The notes under the pieces: generated by a model
What the model was told of the DNA's origin: nothing
Databases searched by the model: none
Seen by the model: the letters and a program-made list of their open reading frames with translations, nothing else
Translations under genes and position numbers: made by a program
Shown: piece after piece, positions 48,165-56,818 of the stretch
How the letters are laid out: each line of letters begins with the position of its first letter
Position numbering within the stretch: position 1 is the first letter of the stretch
From: Gammaproteobacteria bacterium
GTDB lineage: Bacteria; Pseudomonadota; Gammaproteobacteria; Steroidobacterales; GCA-2729495
Direction: 5' to 3'
Length of the DNA: 57,357 bases
NCBI GenBank assembly: GCA_003695765.1
Contig: RFHQ01000008.1
Location: 1 to 57,357 of the forward strand

Positions 48165-50081
48165 ATGTGCGGAATCGCAGGCATATACGATCGCCAGGGG
48201 CGGGTTCCCATCAGCGAGGCCTTGCTGCAGCGGATGAACGAGGTGCAGGCGCACCGCGGGCCGGACGATGCCGGCTACCACCTGGAACCGGAGATCGGCC
48301 TTGCCCACCGTCGCCTGTCGATCATCGACCTCGCGGCCGGCCACCAGCCCCTGTACAACGAGGACGGCTCGGTCGTCGTCTGCTACAACGGCGAGATCTA
48401 CAATTTCCAATCCCTGCGCAGCGAGCTGCAAGCGGCCGGGCACCGCTTCGCCACGCATACGGACACCGAAGTAATCGTCCACGCCTGGGAGCAGTGGGGC
48501 AAGGACTGCCTGCAGCGCTTCCGTGGCATGTTCGCCTTCGCCCTCTGGGACCGGCGGCAGCGGCGGCTGTTCCTGGCCCGTGACCGCATCGGCATCAAGC
48601 CGCTGTACTACGCCGAGTTGCCGAACGGCCAGCTGGCGTTTGCCTCGGAACTGAAGGGACTGCTGCAGCACCCGCAACTGTCGCGCGAGCTCGATCCCTG
48701 CGCGGTCGAGGAGTACTTCGCGCTGGGCTATGTCGCCGAGCCGCGCAGTATTCTGTCCGCGGCCCGCAAGCTGCCCCCCGGACACTACCTGGAGGCCGGT
48801 CCCGGCAGCGCCGGACTCGAGCCGCGCTGTTACTGGACACTGGCATTTTCACCGCGGGCAGACCTGTCCGCGTCACAGGCGCAAGGCGAACTGCTGGAAC
48901 GCCTGACCGAGGCCGTGCGCCTGCGGATGATCGCCGATGTTCCGGTCGGCGCCTTCCTGTCCGGCGGCGTGGACTCCAGCGCCGTGGTCGCGCTGATGGC
49001 CGGCTTGACGCCCGATCCGGTGCGGACCTGTTCGATTTCGTTCGGCGATCCGCAGTTCAACGAATCCGCCTATGCCGAACAGGTCGCCACCCGTTATCGG
49101 ACGGCGCACGCGGTGCGTCAGGTCGACCCGGACGATTTCAGCCTGATCGACCGCCTCGCCGGCATCTACGACGAACCCTTCGCCGACAGCTCGGCCCTGC
49201 CGACTTACCGTGTCTGCGAGCTGGCCAGCGAACAGGTCAAGGTGGCGCTGTCCGGGGACGGCGGGGACGAGAACTTCGCCGGTTATCGTCGCTATCGCTG
49301 GCACATGTTCGAGGAACGCTTCCGCCGGCTGCTGCCGGACGCCTGGCGCCGGCCGCTGTTCCGCGGCCTGGCCGCCGTGTACCCGAAGGCCGACTGGGCG
49401 CCGCGGGTGCTGCGCGCGAAGTCCACGCTAGCGGCGATCGCGCGCGACAGCATCGACGCCTATTTCAACACCGTCGCGATTTCGGCGACCGATATTCGCG
49501 CCCGACTGTTCAGTCCATCTCAGCGCCGCGCCCTGCAGGGCTACCGCGCCGAGGCCGTGTTCGCGCGCCACGCGCGCGAGGTGGAGGGCGCCGACCCGCT
49601 GTCCGTGGCCCAGTATCTGGATTTCCGCAGCTATTTGCCCGGCGACATCCTGACCAAGGTCGACCGCGCCAGCATGGCGCATTCGCTGGAAGTCCGCGTC
49701 CCCTTGCTGGACCACGAATTCGTCGAGTGGGCCGCGAGCGTGCCGCCGGGGCTGAAGCTGCAGGGCCGGGAAGGCAAGGCGATCCTGAAAGCCGCCTTCG
49801 AGGATCGCCTGCCGCGCGAAGTGCTGTACCGGCCGAAGATGGGCTTCGCCGTGCCGATCGTGCGCTGGCTGCGCCTGGATCTTCGCGAGCGCGTCCGCGA
49901 ACGCCTGCTCGGCGGCGCGCTGGCGGACTGCGGGCTGTTCGACATGGACTACGTGAGCCTGATGATCGAGCAACACCAGGCCGGGCGGCGCAACTTCGCC
50001 GTGCCGCTGTGGGCCCTGATGATCTTCGAGTCGGCCTACCGCGGCCTCTGTGGCGATGCGGGCGGCCGTGGAGCAGCCTGA
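48165..50081 (+). CDS. Asparagine synthase-like amidotransferase, XrtA-associated
   Basis: 638 aa AsnB-type protein. N-terminal MCGIAGIYD places the glutaminase Cys at position 2. HRRLSIIDL, YNGEIYN and DRIGIKPLYY complete the Ntn domain. The synthetase domain has the ATP pyrophosphatase loop FLSGGVDSSAVVAL at about 262-275, SGDGGDENFAGYRRY and LEVRVPLLDHEFVEW. In exosortase A loci such proteins probably amidate a uronic or amino sugar of the polymer rather than make free asparagine, which fits the uronate-forming genes upstream. Its TGA overlaps the next ATG by one base. Confidence 0.9.
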   Translation: MCGIAGIYDRQGRVPISEALLQRMNEVQAHRGPDDAGYHLEPEIGLAHRRLSIIDLAAGHQPLYNEDGSVVVCYNGEIYNFQSLRSELQAAGHRFATHTDTEVIVHAWEQWGKDCLQRFRGMFAFALWDRRQRRLFLARDRIGIKPLYYAELPNGQLAFASELKGLLQHPQLSRELDPCAVEEYFALGYVAEPRSILSAARKLPPGHYLEAGPGSAGLEPRCYWTLAFSPRADLSASQAQGELLERLTEAVRLRMIADVPVGAFLSGGVDSSAVVALMAGLTPDPVRTCSISFGDPQFNESAYAEQVATRYRTAHAVRQVDPDDFSLIDRLAGIYDEPFADSSALPTYRVCELASEQVKVALSGDGGDENFAGYRRYRWHMFEERFRRLLPDAWRRPLFRGLAAVYPKADWAPRVLRAKSTLAAIARDSIDAYFNTVAISATDIRARLFSPSQRRALQGYRAEAVFARHAREVEGADPLSVAQYLDFRSYLPGDILTKVDRASMAHSLEVRVPLLDHEFVEWAASVPPGLKLQGREGKAILKAAFEDRLPREVLYRPKMGFAVPIVRWLRLDLRERVRERLLGGALADCGLFDMDYVSLMIEQHQAGRRNFAVPLWALMIFESAYRGLCGDAGGRGAA

Positions 50082-51301
50082 TGCGCCGGCCGCGCCTGCT
50101 CTTCGTGTGTCACCGATTCCCCTATCCGCCGAAGCGCGGTGGCAAGATCCGGCCGTTCAACATCCTGCGCCATCTGCAGCAGCGGGCCGACGTGACCGTC
50201 GCCTCGCTGGTCCGCTCCCCCGAAGAGGCGGCGGAAGCGCAGGGCATCGCCGGGCATTGCAGCGAATTCCTGCTGGCCCGTATCGGTCCGGCAGCAGCGC
50301 TCGGCCGCATGCTGTGGCGATTACCGACCGCGACGCCGTCGTCACTGGGCAATTTCTACTCGCCGGAACTCGCGCGGCTGATCCGGCAACGTGCCCGGGA
50401 GACGCCGTTCGATCTCGCCTTCGTGCACTGCTCATCGGCGGCCCAGTACGTGTTGCCGCTGACCGGGTTGCCAAAGGTGCTGGATTTCGGGGACATGGAC
50501 AGCGAGAAGTGGAGCGACTACGCGAAGTGGCGCCGCTTTCCGCTGAGCGCGGGCTACTGGCTGGAGGGACGCAAGCTGCGTCGCGAGGAGGCGCGGCTCG
50601 CGGCGGCCGTGGAACTCGCGACCTGCACGACGCGCGCGGAGCTGGCCTCGCTGGAGGCGCTGGGCACGGCGCGCGCGACCGGCTGGTTCCCGAACGGGGT
50701 CGACGCCGAATTCTTCAGCCCGGCGGACGACTACGATCCGGACACGATCTGTTTCGCCGGCCGGATGGATTATTTCCCGAACCAGCAGGCGGTTCACTGG
50801 CTGGTCGGCGAGATCCTGCCGCGGATCCGGCGCCGGCGGCCGGGTGCGCGGCTGCTCGTGGTCGGCGCCGAGCCACCGGCGGCCATCCGGCGCTATGCGA
50901 GCGATCCAGGCGTGGAGGTCACCGGTACGGTCCCGGACGTGCGGCCCTATGTGCGTTCCGCGGCGCTCAGCCTGGCCCCGTTGCGCATCGCGCGTGGTAC
51001 GCAGAACAAGATTCTCGAATCGGCGGCCATGGCCGTGCCCGTCGTCACGACCCGCTGCGCCGCCGGCGGTGTCGACATGCGGCCCGGCGAACACATCCTC
51101 GTGGCCGACGACGCCGATGGCCTGGCGGCGGCCGCCCTCGAGCTGCTGGCGGACCCCGGCCGCCGGGCCGAACTGGCGGCGGCGGCACGGGCCAGGGTGT
51201 TGAGCCACCACGCCTGGACGGCCTCGATGCGCCGCCTCGATGCCTTGCTGGACCGGCATTTCCCCGGTCTGTTACCGGCAGCCGGAGGGGCAGGCGCATG
51301 A
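50081..51301 (+). CDS. Glycosyltransferase, XrtA-associated (TIGR03087-like)
   Basis: 406 aa GT-B transferase. The N-terminus LLFVCHRFPYPPKRGGKIRPFNILRHL is the recognisable signature of the exosortase-A transferase stp1. DFGDMDSEKWSDYA, FPNGVDAEFFSP, CFAGRMDYFPNQQAV and VGAEPPAAIRRYA follow. The usual C-terminal donor motif appears as RGTQNKILESAAMAVPVV. ATG 50081 is embedded in the preceding stop. Sugar specificity is unknown. Confidence 0.9.
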   Translation: MRRPRLLFVCHRFPYPPKRGGKIRPFNILRHLQQRADVTVASLVRSPEEAAEAQGIAGHCSEFLLARIGPAAALGRMLWRLPTATPSSLGNFYSPELARLIRQRARETPFDLAFVHCSSAAQYVLPLTGLPKVLDFGDMDSEKWSDYAKWRRFPLSAGYWLEGRKLRREEARLAAAVELATCTTRAELASLEALGTARATGWFPNGVDAEFFSPADDYDPDTICFAGRMDYFPNQQAVHWLVGEILPRIRRRRPGARLLVVGAEPPAAIRRYASDPGVEVTGTVPDVRPYVRSAALSLAPLRIARGTQNKILESAAMAVPVVTTRCAAGGVDMRPGEHILVADDADGLAAAALELLADPGRRAELAAAARARVLSHHAWTASMRRLDALLDRHFPGLLPAAGGAGA

Positions 51302-52548
51302 ACAGCGATAACACGTCACTGCCGGCGGGTTTCAGCGTCCTGCACGTCTACGATCATTCGCTGCCCCATCAGACGGGCTACGCGTTTCGCAGCGCCGCGA
51401 TCCTGGCCGAGCAGCGGGCCCTCGGCTGGCGGACCTGGCAACTGACCAGCGCCAAGCAGGAGAGCGAACTGCTGGAGGAAACCGTCGACGGCTGGCACTT
51501 CTATCGCACGCCGGCGTCGCCCGGGCGGCTGGCCAGCCTGCCGGTGCTGGAGCAGCTCGATACGATCCGCACGCTGGCGCGCCGGCTGGATCGATTGCTG
51601 GACCAGCTGCACCCGCAGTTGCTGCACGCCTATTCACCGTGCCTGACGGCGCTGGCCGCATTGCGCGTCGCCCGCCGTCGCGGTTTGCCGCTGGTCTACG
51701 AAATGCGCAGTTCCTGGGAGGACGCCGCCGTGACCCGTGGCACGGCCCGCCCCGGTGATCTCCGTTACCGCGCGTCGCGCGGCCTGGAGAGCTGGGTGCT
51801 CCGCCGCGCCGATGCCGTAACCACGATCTGTGCCGGGCTCCGCGACGACATCCTGAGCCGGGGCGTGCCCGGCGAACGCGTCACGGTCGTGCCCAACGCC
51901 GTCGATCGCGAGATGCTCCAGCCGGCGTCGCCGCAGCGCGCCGCCAAGCTGCGCGCGGAACTCGGCGAGCCCGGCGAGCTGCTGGTCGGCTACATCGGTT
52001 CCCTGCACCCCTATGAAGGCCTGGAGCTGCTGCTGGAGGCGGTGCAACGGCTGGGGCCGGAGCGGCGTCGCTTTCGCTTTCTGGTCGCCGGCGGCGGCAG
52101 TGCCGAGGCCGGGCTGCGCGCACGCGCGCGGGCGCTGGGCCTCGGCGAACAGTTGCGCTTTCTCGGGCGTCTGCCACACACGGAGATCCGCGACTATTAT
52201 GCGGCGATGGACGTGCTGATCTATCCGCGCCGCCGCAGCGAGCTCACGGACAAGGTGACGCCGCTGAAGCCGCTGGAGGCGATGGCGCAGCGGCGGCTGG
52301 TGCTGGCCAGCGACATCGGCGGGCATCGCGAACTGGTGCGCCATGGCGAGACCGGCCTGCTGTTCCCACCGGACGATGCGGCCGCGTTGGCAGAGGCCCT
52401 GCTGGCGGCGGCCCGGCTGCCCGATCGCGAAGCCATCTGCGCTCGGGCCTGGCAATGGGTGCAGGCGGAACGCAGCTGGTCGCAGTGCGCGCGCCGCTAC
52501 GCCGCGGTTTATGCCAGCGTGCTGGGCGCGGCGGGCACCGGGGCCTGA
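51298..52548 (+). CDS. Glycosyltransferase, exosortase A system-associated (TIGR04063-like)
   Basis: 416 aa GT-B transferase. N-terminal LHVYDHSLPHQTGYAFRS is typical of the exosortase-A glycosyltransferase family. YEMRSSWEDAAVTRGTA, VVPNAVDREMLQP, GYIGSLHPYEGLELLLEA and KVTPLKPLEAMAQRRLVLA are also present. It overlaps the preceding stop by four bases (ATGA) and lies three bases before the deacetylase start, so the cluster is translationally coupled. Confidence 0.9.
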   Translation: MNSDNTSLPAGFSVLHVYDHSLPHQTGYAFRSAAILAEQRALGWRTWQLTSAKQESELLEETVDGWHFYRTPASPGRLASLPVLEQLDTIRTLARRLDRLLDQLHPQLLHAYSPCLTALAALRVARRRGLPLVYEMRSSWEDAAVTRGTARPGDLRYRASRGLESWVLRRADAVTTICAGLRDDILSRGVPGERVTVVPNAVDREMLQPASPQRAAKLRAELGEPGELLVGYIGSLHPYEGLELLLEAVQRLGPERRRFRFLVAGGGSAEAGLRARARALGLGEQLRFLGRLPHTEIRDYYAAMDVLIYPRRRSELTDKVTPLKPLEAMAQRRLVLASDIGGHRELVRHGETGLLFPPDDAAALAEALLAAARLPDREAICARAWQWVQAERSWSQCARRYAAVYASVLGAAGTGA

Positions 52549-52551
52549 GCG

Positions 52552-53577
52552 GTGTGGTATTCGCCGTTGCTGCGCATGTTCGGCAACGCCTGCGGGATCG
52601 CCGGCGGCGGGCGCCTCTGCGTGCTGTATTACCACCGGGTGCTGGCCGCCCCCGACCCGCTGCAGCCGGACCTGCCGGACCAGCGCCGCTTCGCCCGGCA
52701 GCTCGCCGTCGTGGCCCGGGACTTCCGGGTGTTGCCGCTGGCCGAGGCCGTGACCGCGCTGTACACGGGCGGGCTGCCAGCCCGCGCCGTGGCGATCAGC
52801 TTCGACGACGGCTACGCCGACAACCTCGCCGTCGCGGCGCCGGTCCTGCGGCACTACCACTGCACGGCGACCGTCTTCGTCGCGCCGGCCTTCCTGGACG
52901 GCGGCATCATGTTCAACGACCGGGTCTTCGAGGCCTGCCGGCGGCTGCCGCCCGGCGAACTCGACACCGGCCTGCCGGAGCTGGGGCGCCTGCGGCTGCC
53001 CGCGGACCCCGCCGGGCGCCGGGCGCTGGCCAGATCGCTGATCGCGCGGCTGAAGTACCTGCCGGCGGACCGCCGCGAACTCTGCGCCGGCCGGCTCGCC
53101 GAACTGGCGCCGCAGCCACTGCCGCATGACCTGATGCTGCGCAGTGACGACCTGCTGCGGCTGCGGCAAGCCGGGCTGGCCATCGGCGCCCATACGCAGA
53201 GCCATCCGATACTCGCCCGCCTGGACACGCCGACGGCGCGGGCCGAGATCGTCGGCGGGCGTCAGCGCCTGCAGGCGATCACAGGCGAGGCACCGGCCCT
53301 GTTCGCCTTCCCCAATGGCAAACCGGGTCGCGACTACCTGCCGCGCGATGTCGAGCTGGTGCGCGAGGCCGGCTTCAGCGCCGCCTTCACGACCGTCTGG
53401 GGCAGCGCCGCTGCAGCCAGCGATCCATACCAGCTGCCGCGGATCGCGCCCTGGGATCGCGACGCGCTGCGCTTCGCGCTGCGGATCGCCGGCAGCTACC
53501 GCCAGGTCCAGCGCACGGCGCCCGGCAGCACTGCCCACTTGGCCGGTGCTGCGACGGTGGAACGCGGCGATGCGTGA
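52552..53577 (+). CDS. Polysaccharide deacetylase (second)
   Basis: 341 aa NodB-homology protein of the short-chain deacetylase group. Core motifs: CVLYYHRVL, ISFDDGYADNLAVA with the Asp-Asp metal pair, IGAHTQSHPILARL with His-x-x-x-His, and FAFPNGKPGRDYLP. No signal peptide is seen. GTG start at 52552. It differs from the DUF3473 deacetylase at 46174 in architecture, so the polymer or its precursor may be deacetylated at two points, or the two enzymes act on different residues. Confidence 0.88.
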   Translation: MWYSPLLRMFGNACGIAGGGRLCVLYYHRVLAAPDPLQPDLPDQRRFARQLAVVARDFRVLPLAEAVTALYTGGLPARAVAISFDDGYADNLAVAAPVLRHYHCTATVFVAPAFLDGGIMFNDRVFEACRRLPPGELDTGLPELGRLRLPADPAGRRALARSLIARLKYLPADRRELCAGRLAELAPQPLPHDLMLRSDDLLRLRQAGLAIGAHTQSHPILARLDTPTARAEIVGGRQRLQAITGEAPALFAFPNGKPGRDYLPRDVELVREAGFSAAFTTVWGSAAAASDPYQLPRIAPWDRDALRFALRIAGSYRQVQRTAPGSTAHLAGAATVERGDA

Positions 53578-54907
53578 CATCGCCGTCACCCTGGTGGTCT
53601 TCGGCCTGCTGCCGGTGGCGCTGGTGCGCCCGCCAGTCGGCATCCTGCTGTGGAGCTGGCTCGGCTACATGAACCCGCACCGGCTGACCTGGGGCTTTGC
53701 CTACGATTTCCCGTTCGCGCAGCTGACGGCGATCGCGACCATCACCGGCTTTGTGTTCTGGCGCGAACCGAAACGCTTCCCGATCAACTCCACGACCGTG
53801 ATCTGGCTGGCCTTCGTCACCTGGTTCTCGCTGACCACGTTCTGGGCCCTCGATCCCAAGGCGGCCCTGGTCGGCTGGGACAAGGCGATCAAGATCCAGC
53901 TGATCGCGCTGCTGACCCTCGTGATCATGCGCCGCGAAGACCGGATCCGGGCGCTGGTCTGGGTGATAGCGCTGTCCCTTGGATTCTTCGGCCTCAAGGG
54001 CGGGCTCTACGCCCTGCGTACGGGCGCGCAGTACCGGGTCTGGGGCCCGCCGGGCAGCTTCATCCAGGACAACAATGCCCTGGCCCTGGCCCTGATCATG
54101 ATCCTGCCGCTGATCTGGTTCCTGCTGCAGCATCACCGCAATCGTTATATCCGCATCGGCCTGTGGTTCACGGTGGCGATGAAGCTGCTGTCCATCCTGG
54201 GTTCGCACTCGCGCGGCGCGGCGCTGGCCGGCTCGGCAATGCTGTTCTTCCTCTGGCTCAAGGGGCGCTACAAGTTTCGCTTCGCACTGGCGGTGCTGGC
54301 CCTGCTGCCGCTGATGATCGCGTTCATGCCGGAGCAGTGGTTCGAGCGCATGGGGACCATCACGCATTACGAAGAGGACAAGTCCGCGATGGGGCGGATC
54401 ACCGCCTGGGAGTTCGCGATCGATCTCGCCAATCAGCGCCCGCTCGGCGGCGGTTTCGAAGCGTTCACCGCGGAGAACTATTGGCGCTACTCGCCGGATA
54501 TCGCCGAACAGATCGAAAAACGCGACGGCCGCTACCAGGGCGCGCACAGCATCTACTTCCGCGTCTTGGGCGAGCACGGCTACGTCGGCCTGCTGTTGTT
54601 CCTGATGCTGGGGATTTCCGCCTATCGGACGGCGTCCCGCGTCGTCCACATGGCGCGCGGCGATCCGGAACTGGACTGGGCCGCGGACCTGGCCGCGATG
54701 CTGCAGGTCGGCCTCGTCGGCTTCGCCGTGGGCGGCGCCTTTCAGGGGCTGGCGTATTTCGACCTGTATTACCACCTGATCGGACTGATCGTCTTGCTGC
54801 GCGCAATCGTCGACGACCGGCTGACAGCCACGGCCGCGGCACCGGCTGCTGGCGCCGGCGGCATCGCCGGCCTCGGCAGGGCCGGGGCTCAGCGCCCCGC
54901 GCCGTAG
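53570..54907 (+). CDS. O-antigen ligase/polymerase-like protein, exosortase A-associated (TIGR03097-like)
   Basis: 445 aa polytopic inner-membrane protein (about 10-12 hydrophobic segments) of the Wzy/WaaL superfamily. Exosortase-A subfamily blocks are PPVGILLWSWLGYMNPHRLTWGFA, GPPGSFIQDNNALALALIMILPL, LGSHSRGAALAG and GAHSIYFRVLGEHGYVGLLLFL. It may polymerise the repeat unit or transfer glycan to proteins. The last about 30 residues are Ala/Gly-rich. It overlaps the deacetylase end by eight bases. Its 3' end overlaps the convergent asparagine-synthase-like gene by 19 bases. Confidence 0.88.
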   Translation: MRDIAVTLVVFGLLPVALVRPPVGILLWSWLGYMNPHRLTWGFAYDFPFAQLTAIATITGFVFWREPKRFPINSTTVIWLAFVTWFSLTTFWALDPKAALVGWDKAIKIQLIALLTLVIMRREDRIRALVWVIALSLGFFGLKGGLYALRTGAQYRVWGPPGSFIQDNNALALALIMILPLIWFLLQHHRNRYIRIGLWFTVAMKLLSILGSHSRGAALAGSAMLFFLWLKGRYKFRFALAVLALLPLMIAFMPEQWFERMGTITHYEEDKSAMGRITAWEFAIDLANQRPLGGGFEAFTAENYWRYSPDIAEQIEKRDGRYQGAHSIYFRVLGEHGYVGLLLFLMLGISAYRTASRVVHMARGDPELDWAADLAAMLQVGLVGFAVGGAFQGLAYFDLYYHLIGLIVLLRAIVDDRLTATAAAPAAGAGGIAGLGRAGAQRPAP

Positions 54908-56694
54908 TCCGGCGCGTGCTCCGCCAGCCAGCATTCCAGCATGAACATCGGCCAGAGCAGGGCACCGAAATACACGCTGTGACCTTCGCGCTGCGCGGTG
55001 ATGATCCGGTCGATGAACGCCGGAGCCAGGATTTCGCGCTGCTTCAGCCGTGCCAGGCGGGCGTGCACCAGTCGACGCAGCTCCGGGTGCCGGCGCAGCC
55101 AGCCGCCGACCGGTACGCCGAAGCCGTGCTTGGGCTTGCGAATGATCTCCTCGGGAAGGAAATCGCGTAGCGCGCGCTTGTAGAACGCCCGCAACCGGCC
55201 GCCCTGCAGCTTCCACGCGGACGGTATCCGCATCGAGACCTCCACGACCGGTAGATGCAGCATCGGAAACAGCGTGTGCACGCCGGCCAGCTCGCTGGCT
55301 GCACGCACCTTGCGCAGGTCGTTGTCGGCCAGGGTGACGGTCCAGTCCAGATACAGCAGCCGGTCGAGAAAGTCGCCGGCCTCCGGTGTCTGGTAGAGCC
55401 GTTCGAGGTAGGCGAGCGGCGCATCGCTGTCGATCCTCGCCAGGAAACCCGGCTGCAGTGCCGCGGCCGGCGCGTAGCGCTCCAGCAGGTTGTAGCGGTA
55501 CATCCGGCGCGGCAACGGCGTATTCGCGCCGCGCAGGTAGCTGCCGGCGCGTCCGACGAGGCCACCCAGCTCGCGGCGGCCAAGCCAGCGGCCCAGCGGG
55601 TCCAGGAGGCGCTGGCGCAAGGGCTGCGGCAGGCGCTGGTAGCGCTCGAAGACGAGCTGCTTCGCGTAGCGCTCGTTGCCGGCGAACAGTTCATCGCCGC
55701 CATCTCCGGCGAGCATGAGCTCGATGCCGTCGGCGGCGGCGACCTGTGCGCATATCAGGGTCGACAGCAGCGAGGGGTTGCCGAAGGGCTCGGGGAGCGC
55801 CGCGGTCACCTCTTGCAGGCGCGCCAGCACTTCGTCGGCCGTGACCTGATATTCGTGCAGTGCCAGGCCAAAATGTCGCGCCGTCACCCGGGCATAGGCG
55901 GTTTCATCGTAACCCGGCTCGTCGAAACCCATGGTGTAGACCGGGAAGCCGGGCGCCGACGTGCCGGCCAGGCCGCAAACGGTGGAACTGTCCAGTCCGC
56001 CGCTGAGAAAGCCACCGCAGCGGGCGGGCCGGATGCAGGCTTGAACCGCTTCCTCAAGGCTTGCCCGCAGTTGCTGCTCAAGCGTTTCGCGGTCGATGCG
56101 GTCGTGATGGAAGTCCGGTTGCCAGTAGCGTTGGCAACGCTCCCGACCCGCCTCGGCGAGCAGCAGACTCGCCGGCAGCAGGCGCCGGATGCCCGCGTGC
56201 AGGCAGCGGTTCGATGGTACGGTCGTGAAGAACAGGTAGTCGTAGATCGCCTGATCGTCGATCCGGCGATCGGCGAGGCGCTCGCTGAGCCAGCGGTAAT
56301 CGGTCGAGAACAGCTGTTGCCCCTTGGCCTGGTGATAGTACAGCGGGTAGCTGGCAAAGCGGTCGGTGGCCAGCACGACGCGCTCGCCGTCGGCGGAGAT
56401 CCAGGCCAGCGCGAACTGGCCATCGAGTCCGGCGACGGCGGCCACCGGGTCCGCTGGTAGCCGGGTGGCCAGGTCTCGCAGGGCGTCGTCGTCGCGATTT
56501 TGCCCGGACAGCAGCGGATGGCCCAGAATCAGCAAATGCCCGTCGGGAAGCTGCAGTTGGCGCAGCGGCGCCGGTCGGTCGCGGGTCTCCAGCAGCAGTT
56601 CGCGGCCGCCGGGCAGGGCCTGCCTCAGCCCGCCGGCCGCTGCCGGTGATTGATCATAATCCGGGGTACCGATGCGGACGGCAAACATGCTCAT
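54889..56694 (-). CDS. Asparagine synthase-like protein lacking the glutaminase cysteine
   Basis: 601 aa, paralogous in architecture to the amidotransferase at 48165 but divergent. The N-terminal half resembles the Ntn glutaminase fold (LDGQFALAWIS, ATDRFASYPLYYH), yet it begins MSMFAVRIG with no Cys at position 2, so it cannot hydrolyse glutamine in the usual way. The synthetase half is intact: FLSGGLDSSTVCGLAG, LAGDGGDELFAGNERY, LPMLHLPVVEVSMRIPS-type acceptor region and RKPKHGFGVPVGGWLRR. AAGGGA precedes ATG 56694. It may use free ammonia or another nucleophile. Confidence 0.86.
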   Translation of the reverse strand: MSMFAVRIGTPDYDQSPAAAGGLRQALPGGRELLLETRDRPAPLRQLQLPDGHLLILGHPLLSGQNRDDDALRDLATRLPADPVAAVAGLDGQFALAWISADGERVVLATDRFASYPLYYHQAKGQQLFSTDYRWLSERLADRRIDDQAIYDYLFFTTVPSNRCLHAGIRRLLPASLLLAEAGRERCQRYWQPDFHHDRIDRETLEQQLRASLEEAVQACIRPARCGGFLSGGLDSSTVCGLAGTSAPGFPVYTMGFDEPGYDETAYARVTARHFGLALHEYQVTADEVLARLQEVTAALPEPFGNPSLLSTLICAQVAAADGIELMLAGDGGDELFAGNERYAKQLVFERYQRLPQPLRQRLLDPLGRWLGRRELGGLVGRAGSYLRGANTPLPRRMYRYNLLERYAPAAALQPGFLARIDSDAPLAYLERLYQTPEAGDFLDRLLYLDWTVTLADNDLRKVRAASELAGVHTLFPMLHLPVVEVSMRIPSAWKLQGGRLRAFYKRALRDFLPEEIIRKPKHGFGVPVGGWLRRHPELRRLVHARLARLKQREILAPAFIDRIITAQREGHSVYFGALLWPMFMLECWLAEHAPDYGAGR

Positions 56695-56818
56695 CGAGCG
56701 CTTTCCCTTGGCCGGCGACTGAGAACCAGGCCGCATTCTACTGGGCTCGTCCGTGGCTTTGCCGTGAACGGCGGCGCGGTCGCCGCCGGCCGGCCGGACG
56801 CCGTGTTAAGATTTTTGC

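Noticed and set aside
46917-48785. Minus-strand ORF of 622 codons across the glycosyltransferase and amidotransferase genes
   Set aside because: Antisense shadow crossing two well-supported genes.
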